Part shown: in pieces, positions 23,328 through 35,440 of the stretch
Layout: each line of letters opens with the position of its first letter
Numbering within the stretch: the first letter of the stretch is position 1
From: Homarus americanus
Lineage: Eukaryota; Arthropoda; Malacostraca; Decapoda; Nephropidae
Assembly (NCBI RefSeq): GCF_018991925.1
Contig: NW_024744357.1
Location: 3,109,706-3,173,705 of the forward strand
DNA: 64,000 nucleotides
Reading direction: 5' to 3'
Position numbers and translations under genes: made by a program
The notes under the pieces: model-generated
Database searches by the model: none
What the model was told of the DNA's origin: nothing
The model's input: the letters and a program-made list of their open reading frames with translations, nothing else

Positions 23328-24199
23328 GTAAGTACCAATAATTCATGTATTAATTGTTTTTTCTAAGTAGATGAAGGATTAAATGGGTTCAGTTCTCTCT
23401 CTCCATTGACTCTTAAACTTGGCGTGTTGATACCCGGGAGTTACGATGGGACGAGAGAAGGACTGAAAAAAAATAGTGTGTCAGGTTTAGTTTTTAAAGT
23501 ATAGCGAGAGAAGGGTGACGGTGTGGGAAGGGGGAAAATCCAGATATCGAACGATATGGGTCAAATCAGTTATCATCTGGTTGATGGAAAATGTTATGCC
23601 TTGCTTAATAAACAGTCTTTCCTCTGATCATCAAGAAAATATTTCGTCTTGTCAACCACACCTTTAATTAAGTGCAGAAACAGAAGGGCGCCCACTGAAG
23701 CTCCTTCCTTACACACCCACACACTACATCGTGGTTGTTGGTTCTTTAAGCTGCCACATACAGTAACTCCTCTACCTGGAAACTCGCACATTGCAACATT
23801 GGTAAAATCAAGCCAGACTAAGTCATGGCTGTAATCCTCGGTATACTATGGGTTTCAGTCATTGTTGTCGAGCGAATTTAGTAACCTAAGGTTTCTATTA
23901 TTAGTCTGTCTCACAGAAAGTTCGTGAAATAGAGCATGACCTGCTCAATCCACTCTCTCGATACAACCGCCTGAAAGAATGATCTGGCATGCCGACCGGT
24001 CTGCGCATGTCTACCTTTTCATGCACCAAAGAAAACGGTCCATCTTCTGGCTCGATCTTAAAGCTGTATCGTGTTTCATATATTCTGTAAAAAGTATGTG
24101 AGTATAATCTATATTTTTGCTAAAAGATAAATAGAATAAACAAGACTGCGTGTCAAAAAAATAAAAACGACATCAGAGAATAATCGATAAGAGTGGAGA
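23328..24199. other. Start of intron 2 (inferred 39.6 kb)
   Basis: No exon or transposon recognised in this stretch. The inferred intron runs from 23328 to 62960 and holds almost all of the mobile elements described below. Confidence 0.5.
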
Positions 24200-24531
24200 C
24201 TCGGAAAGAGAGAGAGGCGGGGGGGTGAAAGCCAGAGAGAGGGTGAGAGAGAGGCGTGGGACGGTGTGTGTGTGAGTGCGCGGTGGTGGGCTGGCGGAGT
24301 AACCTGGACACGCCTGAAACATTCCCTTCCCAACCGCCGTATGTTACCTTCCTCCCCGACACTATCACGCTTCTTCCCTTGCATCCTCCCCTTTGGTGAT
24401 CCCCATGTGCGTGTTTGTGACGCTGCTGGTGACTTAGCGCCCCTCGGGAGACTAGTGAGCGTAATGGTGGCCGAAGACCCCGAGACAGAGAGGGCTAGAG
24501 GCGTCTGTTAGCCTGGAGGGACGCTACAGAG
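24200..24531 (+). other. Candidate non-coding first exon or internal promoter region
   Basis: A GC- and CpG-richer pocket inside the AT-rich intron, with GA-rich and GT-rich patches, ends in ctacagag followed by the donor-like gtaagatggg at 24532. It contains only a short frame starting at ATG 24464 and stopping at 24511, so it would act as a leader exon and not as coding sequence. The evidence is composition plus one splice motif. Confidence 0.3.
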
Positions 24532-25477
24532 GTAAGATGGGTAATATTCGTACTAAAGAAAGTTACCTCCGTTGCTTTAACATCAGCTTTGGGTTATTAT
24601 ATCCGGGACAAGTAGTTGTGATTATGTTAAAAAAATTATGTCGAGGATTCAGTACAAGTTTTGTAGAGACTCTGTAGAATCTTTCCGCCCGTTTGTGTGC
24701 CTTTGCTACAGGTGGCAGTAAATGAAGTCATTACGTAAGTGGGTTACAGTCGCCAACACTGAACTGTACCTGAAATTCAGAAGTCGATACCCCTCACAGA
24801 GAACCCCTCAGTCTCAGGCTCGCCAGCTATTTTACTGCTACACCAAAATTGAATACGTACACACACCATTACTATAACGGTACACACAGTCTAGAATAAC
24901 AGCGCCGGTGCCTCTGTTATTAATACTCAAACCAAAATAACTATTTTTTTTTACTATATTGTAGTTAGACTGTAGTCGCGACCACACAAAAGATTCTATG
25001 TACAGTATACTGTATTATTTGGTAAACGTCTTTGATAATGTAACGCTATAAAGAGGTTTGTTCTTGACTACAGACGTATGTTAAGCATTATGTCTTCAGA
25101 TAAACTTTATGTTGAAATTGCTTATATTCTTACAAGTCATGCTATTATGTCAGGCTTAAGCTTTATTTCTAACTTTAAATCTGTTACGAGTAAAACAAGT
25201 TTAACACGTCTTTAAGATGTATCAGTGAACAGTTATGACGTTACCCACAAAACAGTAGTTCAATACCTGTAATTTTTATTCCTCAGTAACGCGCAATAAA
25301 GGCTCTACGGTACCTTAATATCCCCACTTAACATACAAATCGAAGGATAAGACAATAACAGTAGTACAATACTGTAATAAATATCCTGGATCAGTCCTTC
25401 ACTCAATTCTTGATCCTAAAATTAATATCCTCAGATCCTTTCATCTTCTCCCTTATAGACAAGCCCCATCTCTCACC
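24532..25477. other. Unannotated intronic DNA
   Basis: Nothing recognised. Confidence 0.4.
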
Positions 25478-25508
25478 TCACCTCACCTCACCTCACCTCA
25501 CCTCACCC
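25474..25508. repeat. (CTCAC)n microsatellite
   Basis: About six perfect CTCAC pentamers. Confidence 0.95.
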
Positions 25509-25584
25509 CAGAATCATGTCTTCCTCTTGTCAGACGAGAGGTTTGGTCTGCATTTGCTGGAATTTTGCAAGTCACTTTATAAAA

Positions 25585-26400
25585 ATTGGATAGTTGTGTT
25601 TGTGTGTGTGTGGGAGAGTGGATGGTTGTGATTGTGTATGTGTGGGAAAGTGGATAGTTGTGTTTGTGTGCGTGTGTGGGAGAGTGAATAGTTGTGTTTG
25701 TGTGTGGTAGAGTGGATGGTTATGTTTGTGTGTGTGTGTGGGGGGGGAGTGGATAGTTATGTTTATGTTTGTGTGTTTGGGAGAGTGGATAATTGTGTTT
25801 GTTTTTGTGTGTGTGGATGAGTGGATGGTTGTGAGTGTGTCGGGGGGTGGATGGTTGTGTTTGTGTGAGTGTGTGGGAAGGTGGATGGTTGTGTTTGTGT
25901 GTGTGAGTGTGTGGGAGGGTGGATGGTTGTGTTTGTTTGAGTGTGTGGATGAGTGGATGGTTGTGAGTGTGTGGGGGTGGATGGTTGTGTTTGTGTGAGT
26001 GTGTGGGGAGGGTGGATGGTTGTGTTTGTGTGATTGTGTGGGAGGGTGGATGGTTGTGTTTGTTTGAGTGTGGGAGGTGGATGGTTGTGTTTGTGTGGTG
26101 ATGTGGGGAGTGGATGGTTGTGTGTTTGTGTGAATGTGTGGGAAGGTGTGTGAGTGTGTGGGGAGTGGATGGTTGTGTTTGTGTGAGTGTGTGGGCTTGT
26201 GGATGGTTGTGTTTGTGTGAGTGTGTGGGAAGGTGTGTGAGTGTGTGGGAGAGTGGATGGTTGTGTTTGTGTGAGTGTGTGGGCTTGTGGATGGTTGTGG
26301 TGTGTGAGTGTGTGGGAGAGTGGATGGTTGTGTTTGTGTGAGTGTGTGGGAGAGTGGATGGTTGTGTTTGTGTGAGTGTGTGGGAGAGTGGATGGGTGTG
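25585..26400. repeat. 34-bp GT-rich minisatellite
   Basis: About 25 units built on gagagtggatggttgtgttt plus gtgtgagtgtgtgg. Clear late units repeat every 34 bp; early ones vary in length. The Thr/His-rich minus-strand frame across it is an artefact. Confidence 0.95.
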
Positions 26401-26519
26401 TTATTGTGTGGGTGGGTTTGTTTTAATAGCACATGTGAGTGTGTGGACACATTGAGGTGTGTGTGTGCGCGCGCGCGCTGGGTGGTGTAATACGTCTATT
26501 GTGGCAGCATTGTGTTAGT

Positions 26520-27555
26520 GTTAAGGTGCAAGCACTGCTTGCTTCTCTCTAGTTTTCAGCTACCGCTGCTGGCTAGCCCTCGTGGCGAACAGGGAATCAA
26601 CTTCCATTAGTCCTCTCCTGCCAGTACACAGCCTCTTGACCATCAAGATCCCTGTTGTGCCTCCTCGTGGAAAAACACGGTAACTGGGTGCCCCGTGGGC
26701 CAGGCTAGACCAGCAGGGGATCTCGGAGTAGCAGTGGGCCCCAGAAGAACAGCGCATAAGCCCACTGACATGTGGACACGTCCTGGTGCCTACCAACCAC
26801 TGCCTCGCTACCTTGCGGATTAACCTTGATAGGTAAAAGGCTGCGGGAGTAAACCCCAAACGAAATATCTGCTGTGGAGCCCAGCATCAGGCAGACATGC
26901 TTACAGAACTCCAACAAGATCCCAACGGCGGTGAAGGTGAAAGAGGTGACTACCATGGGAACCCAATGACTACACCGGCTGGCGAAGGCAATGCATGATG
27001 GACAGGCGACTAAGGCAAAACCCAACAAACTGGGCTATCGGCCCTCTCCCCAATCGTTGCAACACTTGCACCACTGGTTCAGGAAAAGTGAAAGCCGAGA
27101 TGTGGGGCTGCAGCTTGAGCTCCTTCCTCACCATATAAATCAACTCATGCGCAACCATCATCTAGCTTATCATACTTTTCATCATCACCAAAACCCCTAT
27201 ACCCCCAAAAGTCCAATGGCGACGAACGAGTGGCGATGGGGGACAGGCAGATATGACTGATGTGAGTCTCTAGTCACAATTCTGCACATGGGTGGCATAA
27301 ATAAGATAGTCGTTTATGCACTGGGATCGAGGCAGCACTGCAATCCAGTCCTGTCTGTGCTACTGAGCAATCCTTTCGAGAAGGCACTCTGCTCACCCCA
27401 CATGGGAAGGGGTAAGAAATGGTGCCCTAAACATAGCCTGCCTAAAGAACCAACCCGATTGGGCAACCGCACCCAGTAAGGTCATCCCTATGCAGTCGAA
27501 TATACAAACATAGTCACAGATCAAAACAAAAACCATCTATACAACCTTTTATGGT
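26520..27555 (+). mobile_element. RTE LINE copy A: 5' untranslated region
   Basis: This GC-richer stretch leads directly into the endonuclease frame. Its second half (from about 26890) matches the start of copy B (34645-34925) phrase by phrase, for example gaagaggtgacc, gacaggcag/catagatgac and gatggtcgtttata/gatagtcgtttatg. It is therefore element sequence, not host DNA. The exact left boundary is uncertain. Confidence 0.65.
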
Positions 27556-28215
27556 CGCTACATGAATGTCAGGACCCTTCTGGATACTGGCACATATGAG
27601 CGCTCTGAAAGAAGAACCATCCTCGAAGCAAAAGAGCTGGCTACGTATAACATCGACATAGCAGCCATTAATGAGTCCCGGCTCCCAGACGAGGGTCGAC
27701 TCAGAGAACAGGGGTCTGGCTATACCTTCTTCTGGAAGGGTAAGCTTCCTTTGGAGTTGGCTTTGCCATCCGCCAATGCATCCTACATAGGCTAACTGAA
27801 ATACCTGTTGGGATCAAAGAGCGTCTCATGATGCCCAGAATCCCACTGAATCACTCACATCATGCCTTCTTCATCAGTGCATACGCCCCATCACTGGTTG
27901 CAGAGGATGAGATCAAGGAGGCCTTTTTTGCCGACGTTGACAGAGTGCTAACCTCTGTCCCCAGAGAGGATACGGTTGTGCTCCTTGGTGACTTCATTGC
28001 CAGAGTTGGCAGAGATGCTGACATTTGGCAGGGAATAATAGGGAGAAATGGAATAGGCAAGTGTAATCCAAACGGTCTACTCCTCCTCAGCAAGAGTGCT
28101 GCACACAATCTCACTATCACCAATAGCTTGTTTAGGCATTCCGACAAGTTTAAGGGTTCGTGGCAACACCCACGATCCAAACACTGGCATCTCATTGACT
28201 TCATCATTGTCACAG
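27556..28215 (+). pseudogene. RTE LINE copy A: endonuclease domain
   Basis: An AP-endonuclease-like domain of RTE-type LINEs (proteins of this kind are often labelled craniofacial development protein 2-like). It starts NVRTLLDTGT, then IAAINESRL with the catalytic Glu, then GYTFFWKGK. A frame change near 27795-27830 follows, then SAYAPSLVAEDE, VVLLGDFIARVGRD (normally GDFNA, so a key Asn is changed to Ile) and SWQHPRSKHWHLIDFIIV. The C-terminal SDH block is missing because the sequence jumps at about 28205-28230 straight into the reverse transcriptase part. It cannot be active. Confidence 0.85.
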
Positions 28216-29370
28216 AAACACCAATGTGGATGCCATGACTACCCAGCAGGTCCCTCAGCTTCCTGAGCTGACCCACCTCCGCTATCCTCCATCCTTGGGT
28301 GAAGTAGCTACTGCCATCAAATTGACGAAGAATTGCAAAGCCTCAGGGCCTGATGGAATCCCAGCAGCGGTGTATAAAGCAGGAGAACCTCTGCTTACCA
28401 GCCGTCTCCACTCTCTCCTGGAGAATATATGGGAAAAGGAGGAAATCCCCAAAGCTCTTAAAGACGCCTCCATTGTCAATATTTATAAGAACAAGGGAGA
28501 CCAGTCAGACTGTATCAACTACCGCAGGATCTTGCTGCTGTCCGTAGCTGGCAAGATTATCGCGCGAGTCCCCTAAACAGACTTCTTCCTGAGGCGGAAA
28601 ACTTTTTCCCAGAATCTCAATGTGGCTTTAGACCATCACGTGGAACCACTCATATGATATTTGCTGCCCGCCAGATAAAGGAAAAGTGCAGAGAACAGCA
28701 TCGTGACCTGTACATGGCCTCCATCAACCTAACCAAGACCTTCGACTCATTCAACAGGGAAGGCCTCTGGCGGACCCTCAGCCGTTTTGGCTTCCCACCA
28801 AAATTCATCGCCATTGTGAGGCAACTCTACGAAGGCATCAACGGCAGTGTCCTGCACAACGGCACCCAGTCTGAGTTCTTCCCCACCCAAACTTGAATAT
28901 GCAGACGACCTCACCCTTGTCGCTCACACTGAACGCGACCTACAGGAGATCTTGAACACCTATGCAGATTCACATGCACACTTCGGCCTTGAGGTAAATG
29001 TACGTAATACTCAGATTCTCTTTCAACCTGCCCCTGGTTCAGCCACACTTCCACCATCCATCCAGCTTAGCGGTACTACCCTCTCTAATGTTACCCACTT
29101 TCGATATCTCGGCTCCCATCAATGAAGAGATTCAACACCGGATCAGATGTGCATCTCAAGCCTTTGGTAGACTCCGTGTCAGTGTCTTCAGCTGTAGGGA
29201 GCTGAAATTATCTACAAAGTTGCATGTATATCAAGCACTGGTCCTCCCCGCCTTGTCATGTGACAGCGAGACATGGGTCACATACAGGAGGCACCTCAAA
29301 GCACTTGAAAATTTTCATCAACTTAGTCTACGTTCCTTCTTCCGAGTTCGCTGAAAAGACAAGAGAACTA
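28216..29370 (+). pseudogene. RTE LINE copy A: reverse transcriptase domain with internal deletion
   Basis: Order of blocks: TTQQVPQLPELTHL, KASGPDGIPAAVYKAG, IYKNKGDQSDCINYR, frame change, IFAARQIKEKCREQHRD, then motif A as INLTKTFDS (the catalytic Asp before LTK is Asn), then GSVLHNGTQSEFFPTQ. At about 28893 the sequence jumps to motif C, LEYADDLTLVAH, whose two Asp residues are intact. About 90 residues that copy B still has (GVKQG to ISE) are missing between them. Post-catalytic blocks LKLSTKLHVYQALV and LKALENFHQLSLR follow with one more frame change. It is dead by deletion, substitution and frameshift. Confidence 0.88.
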
Positions 29371-29834
29371 ATGCCAGTATTCTCGCTGACACCAACTGTA
29401 GGAGCATCGAGGCTACCATTATCCATGAACAACTACGTTGGACTGGCCATGTTACCCACATTGACGACAGTAGACTGCCAAAGCAACTACAGTCACCTAA
29501 CACATAGTAACTGTAACGCTTGCTGGCATCTGTAAAGTATAAAGATAGTCATTAGACAAACCTGAATAAAGTGCCAAATCGACCCACTTCACCTTGGAGA
29601 CCATTACAGTACTCCACAAAATGTAATGCTTGGAGGAGCACCACACGAGATGGTGTCAATACTTTCGAGGTAGCTCGACTGCAAAAAGAGGCAGACATGC
29701 GCCAACGCCGGAAAGACGCTGTTGCCGCCCCTCCCGCACTTGATGTAGCCCTCCACACGTGCAACATCTGTGGACGGTCCTGCCAGTCCTGTATCGGCCT
29801 CTCTAGTCACCTCAGAGCTCACCAACGGAGGTGA
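29371..29834 (+). pseudogene. RTE LINE copy A: C-terminal region with zinc finger
   Basis: After frame changes the tail reads LRWTGHVTHI-like blocks (about 29425-29465). It then has an open frame, 29571-29834, ending in a C2H2-type finger: CNICGRSCQSCIGLSSHLRAH. This finger is typical of the C-terminus of this RTE group and probably binds RNA or DNA during integration. Confidence 0.8.
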
Positions 29835-29944
29835 CATCCTTAATAACTCTTATCATTTTATCATAGCTGGATGAACATCATACTCGATTCCGAGTGGCAG
29901 CAAAGTAGTACTAGCAGCAGTAGTAGTATTATTAGTAGTAGTAG

Positions 29945-29992
<48 letters not shown>

Positions 29993-30007
29993 CTGTATGG
30001 GAGTGTG
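29835..30007 (+). repeat. RTE copy A 3' end with (TAG)n then (GT)n tail
   Basis: A short 3' untranslated region containing catactcgattccgagtgg ends in mixed TAG/CAG units (29907-29945) and about 23 GT units (29946-29992). Copy B has the same end. RTE elements commonly finish in short tandem units rather than poly(A). Confidence 0.8.
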
Positions 30008-30106
30008 NNNNNNNNNNNNNNNNNNNNNNNNNNNNNNNNNNNNNNNNNNNNNNNNNNNNNNNNNNNNNNNNNNNNNNNNNNNNNNNNNNNNNNNNNNNNN
30101 NNNNNN
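30008..30106. other. Assembly gap
   Basis: A run of about 100 N. It separates the 3' tail of RTE copy A from the CR1-like fragment, so the 3' end of the latter is not visible. Confidence 1.
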
Positions 30107-31565
30107 GGAGTCCTCGTCAGATTTAATAACACGTCCTATTTTAGTGTCACCAGCAAATTTACTTATGTTGCTGTCTATGCCGATATCTATGTCTTTCATG
30201 TATATAATAAATAATAATGGTCCGATTACTGAGCCTTGGGGAACTTCACTAGTGACATTGCTCCAATGGGATCTAGTGCCGTTAATGCTCATTCGCTGTT
30301 TCCTGTTCTGAAACCAAGCCCTAATCCATTTAAGGATATTACCTTTGATGCCATGTGCTTCTACCTTTCTAATTAATCTTTCGTGGGGGACTCTGTCGAA
30401 GGCTTTGCTAAAGTCGAGATATACCACATCATAATTGTGCCCCTCGTCCACCGATTCGAAAACTGATGAAAAGAATGTTAATAGATTAGTTAGACATGAA
30501 CGTCCGCTTGTGAAGCCATGCTGGGAATCATTGGTCAATTGGTGCTTCTCCAGGTGATTTCGAATAGAGTTTGAAATTATTGTTTCCAGTTATTTGCCTA
30601 CTATTGGTGTTAGACTGATTGGACGGTAGTTAGAGGATAGTGATCTATCCCCCTTCTTGAAAATCTGTATTACATTCGCTATCCTCCAGGATTCTGGTAC
30701 TACACCTGTTTTTAAGGAGATGTTAAACAACTTTACTAAGGGCATACTAAGCTCTTCCTTACATTCCTTTAATACTCTGGCAAATATCTCATCGGGACCA
30801 GGTCACTTATTAGGCTTTAGTTTGTCTATTTGCTTACTAACATCGTTACTAGTCACTACTGTCTCGCTTAATTTGTTTTCTCCACTATCTCTGAATAGGG
30901 TCGGTGCCTCGGGTATCATGTTTAAATTTTCGGTGGTGAAAACTGTTGAAAAATATTTATTCAGATTATTGCTCATTTCTCCGTCGTTATCAGTAAGCTC
31001 GCCGGTATCTGATTGTATTGGTCCAATCTTTTCTCGTGTTTTAGTTTGATACATTTGGTAGAATCTTTTGGGGTTTGTCTTCGCCTCCCTTGCTATCCTT
31101 ACCTCATTATTCCTCTTAGCCTTCCTTATCTCGGTTTTAACCCTACTCGCCAATACCTTATAATAATCCCGGAGGTAAATTTTGCCACGATTTATCCTTT
31201 ACCTCTGGCCTTCCTTTGGACAATAATGTTCTTTAAATAATTATTTATCCATTTAGGGTCATTGTTGACTGAACTGAATTTGGTATGGTATGATCTGCCT
31301 TTGTGCATTAAGTATTTAAATTGTCGTGGAACTCGGCAATCTCAGATCTCGTTATCAGGTCGGCTTCAACCGTCAGGTTCCCCCCAAAGCTCGACACTGC
31401 CTCCTTCAACTGCCAGTTCAAACTATCAAAGTTTGCCCTTCTGAAATCTGGGACTTTTGTGGAATTTTCCTTTTGTCTGCCCTGAAAATCTTACTGGAAT
31501 CTAATGAGGTTTTCTCTGTTCGACAGAACTAAGTCGAGTATATTATTTCTCCGGGTGGTTTCGGT
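30107..31565 (-). mobile_element. CR1/jockey-like LINE reverse transcriptase fragment
   Basis: Read on the minus strand from about 31565 to the gap. Pre-catalytic blocks come first (RSEIAEFHDNLN, IRKAKRNNEVRIAREAKTNP, FYQMYQTKTREKIGPIQ). Then come GPDEIFARVLKE, IFKKGDRSLSSNYRPISLTP, an in-frame stop near 30590, SQHGFTSGRSC, motif A as VVYLDFSKAFDRVPHERL, VPQGSVIGPLLFIIYMKDI, and motif C as FAGDTKI at 30142-30162. In motif C the first Asp of the usual FADD is Gly, which removes a catalytic residue. Several other stops lie between 31150 and 31560. The gap removes the rest. Confidence 0.88.
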
Positions 31566-31572
31566 TATAAGT

Positions 31573-31855
31573 TGACCTACCCGCATCAGTAGTAATGTGA
31601 GAGTGACCTACCCACCTCAGTAGTAATGTGAGACTGGCCTACCCGCCTCAGTAGTAATATGAGAGTGAGCTACCCGCCTCAGTAGTAATGTGAGAGTGAA
31701 CTACCCACCGCAGTAGTAATGTAAGAGTTACCTAGCCGCCTCAGTAGTAATGTAAGAGTGACCTAGCCGCCTCAATAGTAATGTGAGAGTGACCTACCAG
31801 CCTCAGTAGTAATTTGAGAGTGATCTACTCATATCAGAAATCATGTGACACTGAC
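31573..31855. repeat. 31-bp tandem repeat
   Basis: About nine units of 31 bp, of the type gacctacccgcctcagtagt plus aatgtgagagt. It begins at the 5' side of the CR1-like fragment. Confidence 0.95.
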
Positions 31856-31991
31856 CTACCTGTCGAACCTCTTCCACCACTTGAGAGAGATTCGCTTGCA
31901 CCACGATATTATTCTGATCATCTAATACCACCTCAAGCAGTGCCATCCCTGAAGGGAAGCGCAGAGACAAAAATTCCTGTAATATGAGAAA

Positions 31992-31998
<7 letters not shown>

Positions 31999-32088
<90 letters not shown>
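31999..32088. repeat. (TA)n microsatellite at Penelope copy 1 end
   Basis: About 45 TA units that directly abut the 3'-terminal region of the minus-strand Penelope copy. Confidence 0.97.
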
Positions 32089-32090
<2 letters not shown>

Positions 32091-33345
32091 TGATAACCAA
32101 CGGAAAGAAGAAAACACGAAGTTCCCAAGCACTTTCGTGTAATTCACATCTTTAGGGGTGAGTACAGACTAGAGAGAGAAATACAAACCAAGGTGTATAT
32201 ATACAGAGGAGGGTGAGACCAGGTCCACAATGGTCAGGTATTAGGTAATGACCCTACTAATCTTTAAATAGCACACAACGGTTGGTGGTCAGGTCAGATG
32301 GTCAGGTGACCCGGCCTTCTCACCTGGTTACAAATCTTCTTAATTACAAAATTGTCCAGCTTGTACATGCCGTTACTCAAATTCATGTTGAATGCTTCTG
32401 TATGTTCAATAAGACTAGATTCTATGATGTTCCTACTATCAATTGAATTACATGGTAATATTGAGGAGGCATTATCCCAGTCAATGCAATGCTTATTATC
32501 CCTCAAATGAACAAACAGAGCATTGGATTCCTGGCCTGTCCGAACACTGTATTTGTGTTGTTTAATTCTAGTTCCAAGATCTTTTCCTGTCTGGCCTAAG
32601 TAAAACATATTACATTCCTTGCAAGGAACTTTATAAATGCAACCAATTGTGTTGTTGGGGGAGTTCTTGATTAACATTTGTTTAACAATGCATGAGTTTT
32701 TAAATGCCACATTGACGTTCCAGGTTTTTAGTTGTGAAGGAATGTGTGAGAAATTTTTGTGAAATGGTAATATTAAGATATTCTTATGGTCATGGGTGGG
32801 CTTGGGATCAGTTCTATAAAAAGTTTTCTTAGTAATGTTTAGGCATTTGTCTATGAAAGATCTAGGGTATTTAAGGTTTGAGCCAATATTATATATATAT
32901 TTGTATTTCTCATCGATGAATTCCGGACTGCAAATTCTCAAGGCACGTAAAAACATTGTTGAAAATACTGACTGTTTGACTTTATTATGGTGGGCAGAAT
33001 AATAATGAATGTATGAACACACATTAGTTGGTTTTCTATAAATACTGAACTTAAAAGTGTTACCTATTCTGTGTATCAGACAGTCTAGGAATGGCAATTT
33101 ACAGTCTTGCTCTAATTCCACAGTGAATTTGATCGAGGGGGCTAAGTTGTTAAGCTGTGGCAGGAAAGCTTTTAGGTCCTCATTACATGGCCAGAGACAT
33201 AATACAGTACATCATCAACATATCTAAACCAGACTGCTGAGGGTGGTAAAATATTACTTAATAGTTTCTTTTCAAAGAATTCCATATATAGGTTGCTTAA
33301 TACAGGTGAGAGTGGATTACCCATTTGCCATACCAAACCTGGAAC
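32089..33345 (-). mobile_element. Penelope-like element copy 1 (RT plus GIY-YIG endonuclease)
   Basis: On the minus strand, 33340-33200 encodes the end of a Penelope reverse transcriptase: MGNPLSPVLSNLYMEFFEKK and then FRYVDDVL, with YVDD at 33211-33222. A frameshift near 33185 leads into a 275-residue frame (33121-32294). This continues with LPFLDCLIHR and YRKPTN, a linker, a CxxC pair (C167, C170), then the GIY-YIG endonuclease: CIYKVP at 161-166, YLGQTGK at 174-180, catalytic-type Arg185 and Glu234 (NIIESSLIEH). Key nuclease residues look intact. The 5' part of the reverse transcriptase is missing, so the copy is truncated. Its 3' region (32293-32089) leads into (TA)n. Confidence 0.9.
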
Positions 33346-34235
<890 letters not shown>

Positions 34236-34324
34236 ATAATTGCCAATGCAGTCATAAAAAGGGACTGGCTCTTTTGAATTCAAGATGTCGTTTACCAAAA
34301 CAAGATAGCCATATTATACCTCAC

Positions 34325-34445
34325 CTAAGGTAGGGTAAGTTAGGTTAATAGTGGTTAGGCTAAGTTAGGTTATTCGGTTAGCTTAGGTTAGGTTAGGTTA
34401 GTTTGGGCCCTAAGGTTAGGTTAGGTTAGTTTTGGCCCTAAGGTT
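34325..34445. repeat. TTAGG-like interstitial repeats
   Basis: Scattered and short-tandem gttaggttagg units with ttagtttgggccctaa repeated twice. Similar to 1729-1752 but less regular. Confidence 0.75.
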
Positions 34446-34639
34446 AAAGATATCTATCCTCTGTTCTTGTTCTCCTCGAGATTACTAAAGAATTTTATCT
34501 TTACTGTATATCGATATAATCTGTGTATTTCCTTAACCTCCTGTACTTCTTTAGTCCTTTAGATAAAATACAGAACACAACAAGTTGCTAGATTTTTTGG
34601 TGTTTATATTCATGTTTTGGTGTAATTCTCACAGACACA

Positions 34640-35440
34640 CCCGCATAGGGCACACATGCTTACAGAGCGCCAATAAGACCACAACAGCAGAATAGACGGA
34701 AGAGGTGACCAACACGGGAACCCAAAGACTACACCGGGGATTGACAACTGGGACAGGCATAGATGACTGCCGGGAGTCTATAGTCACAACTCTGTACAGG
34801 GGCAGCAAAGATAAGATGGTCGTTTATATACTGGGATATAGGCAGCAGCGCAATCCCGTTCTGTCTGTGCTACTGAGCTTACCCCACATGGGTAGGGGGC
34901 TAGAGAAGGTGCCCTAAACAAAGCAAAAACAAACTATGCAATCTCTTATGTCGCTGCACGGAATATCAGGACCCTTCTGGATACTGGCACAAATGAGCGT
35001 CTTGAAAGAAGAACCGCCCTTGAAGCAAAGGAGCTTTTTAGGTATAACATCGGCTATACCTTCTTTTGGAAGGGTAAGCTTCCTTTGGAGAGAAACCGCA
35101 TTTATGGAGTTGGTTTTGCCATTCGACAATCCACCCTACAAAGGCTAACTGAAATTCCTGTTGGAGTCATAGGAGCACCTGATGACGCTCCAAGCCCCAC
35201 TGAATTACTCACATCATGCCTTCTTCATCAGTGCATACGCCCCAGCACGGGATGCAGGGGATGACATCAAGGAGGCCTTTTCGCCGACCTTGACAGAGTG
35301 CTAACCTCTATCCCCAGAAAAGATAAGGTTGTGTTCTTAGGTGACTTCAATGCCTGGAGTGGGCAAGTGTAATCCCAACTGCCTACTCCTCCTCAGCAAG
35401 TGTACTGAACACAATCTCACTATCACCAACAGCCCAGCAC
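34640..35440 (+). pseudogene. RTE LINE copy B: leader and endonuclease remains
   Basis: 34645-34925 matches the leader of copy A. From about 34940 blocks of the endonuclease occur in changing frames: TLLDTGTNERLERRTALEAKEL, GYTFFWKGKLPLE, IYGVGFAIRQSTLQRLTEIP and VVFLGDFNA (here the Asn lost from copy A is kept). A deletion after YNI removes the segment with the catalytic Glu, and another near 35360 shortens the domain. Confidence 0.8.

Noticed and set aside
25572..26450. A 292-codon Thr/His-rich minus-strand frame
   Set aside because: It is the complement of the 34-bp GT-rich minisatellite.
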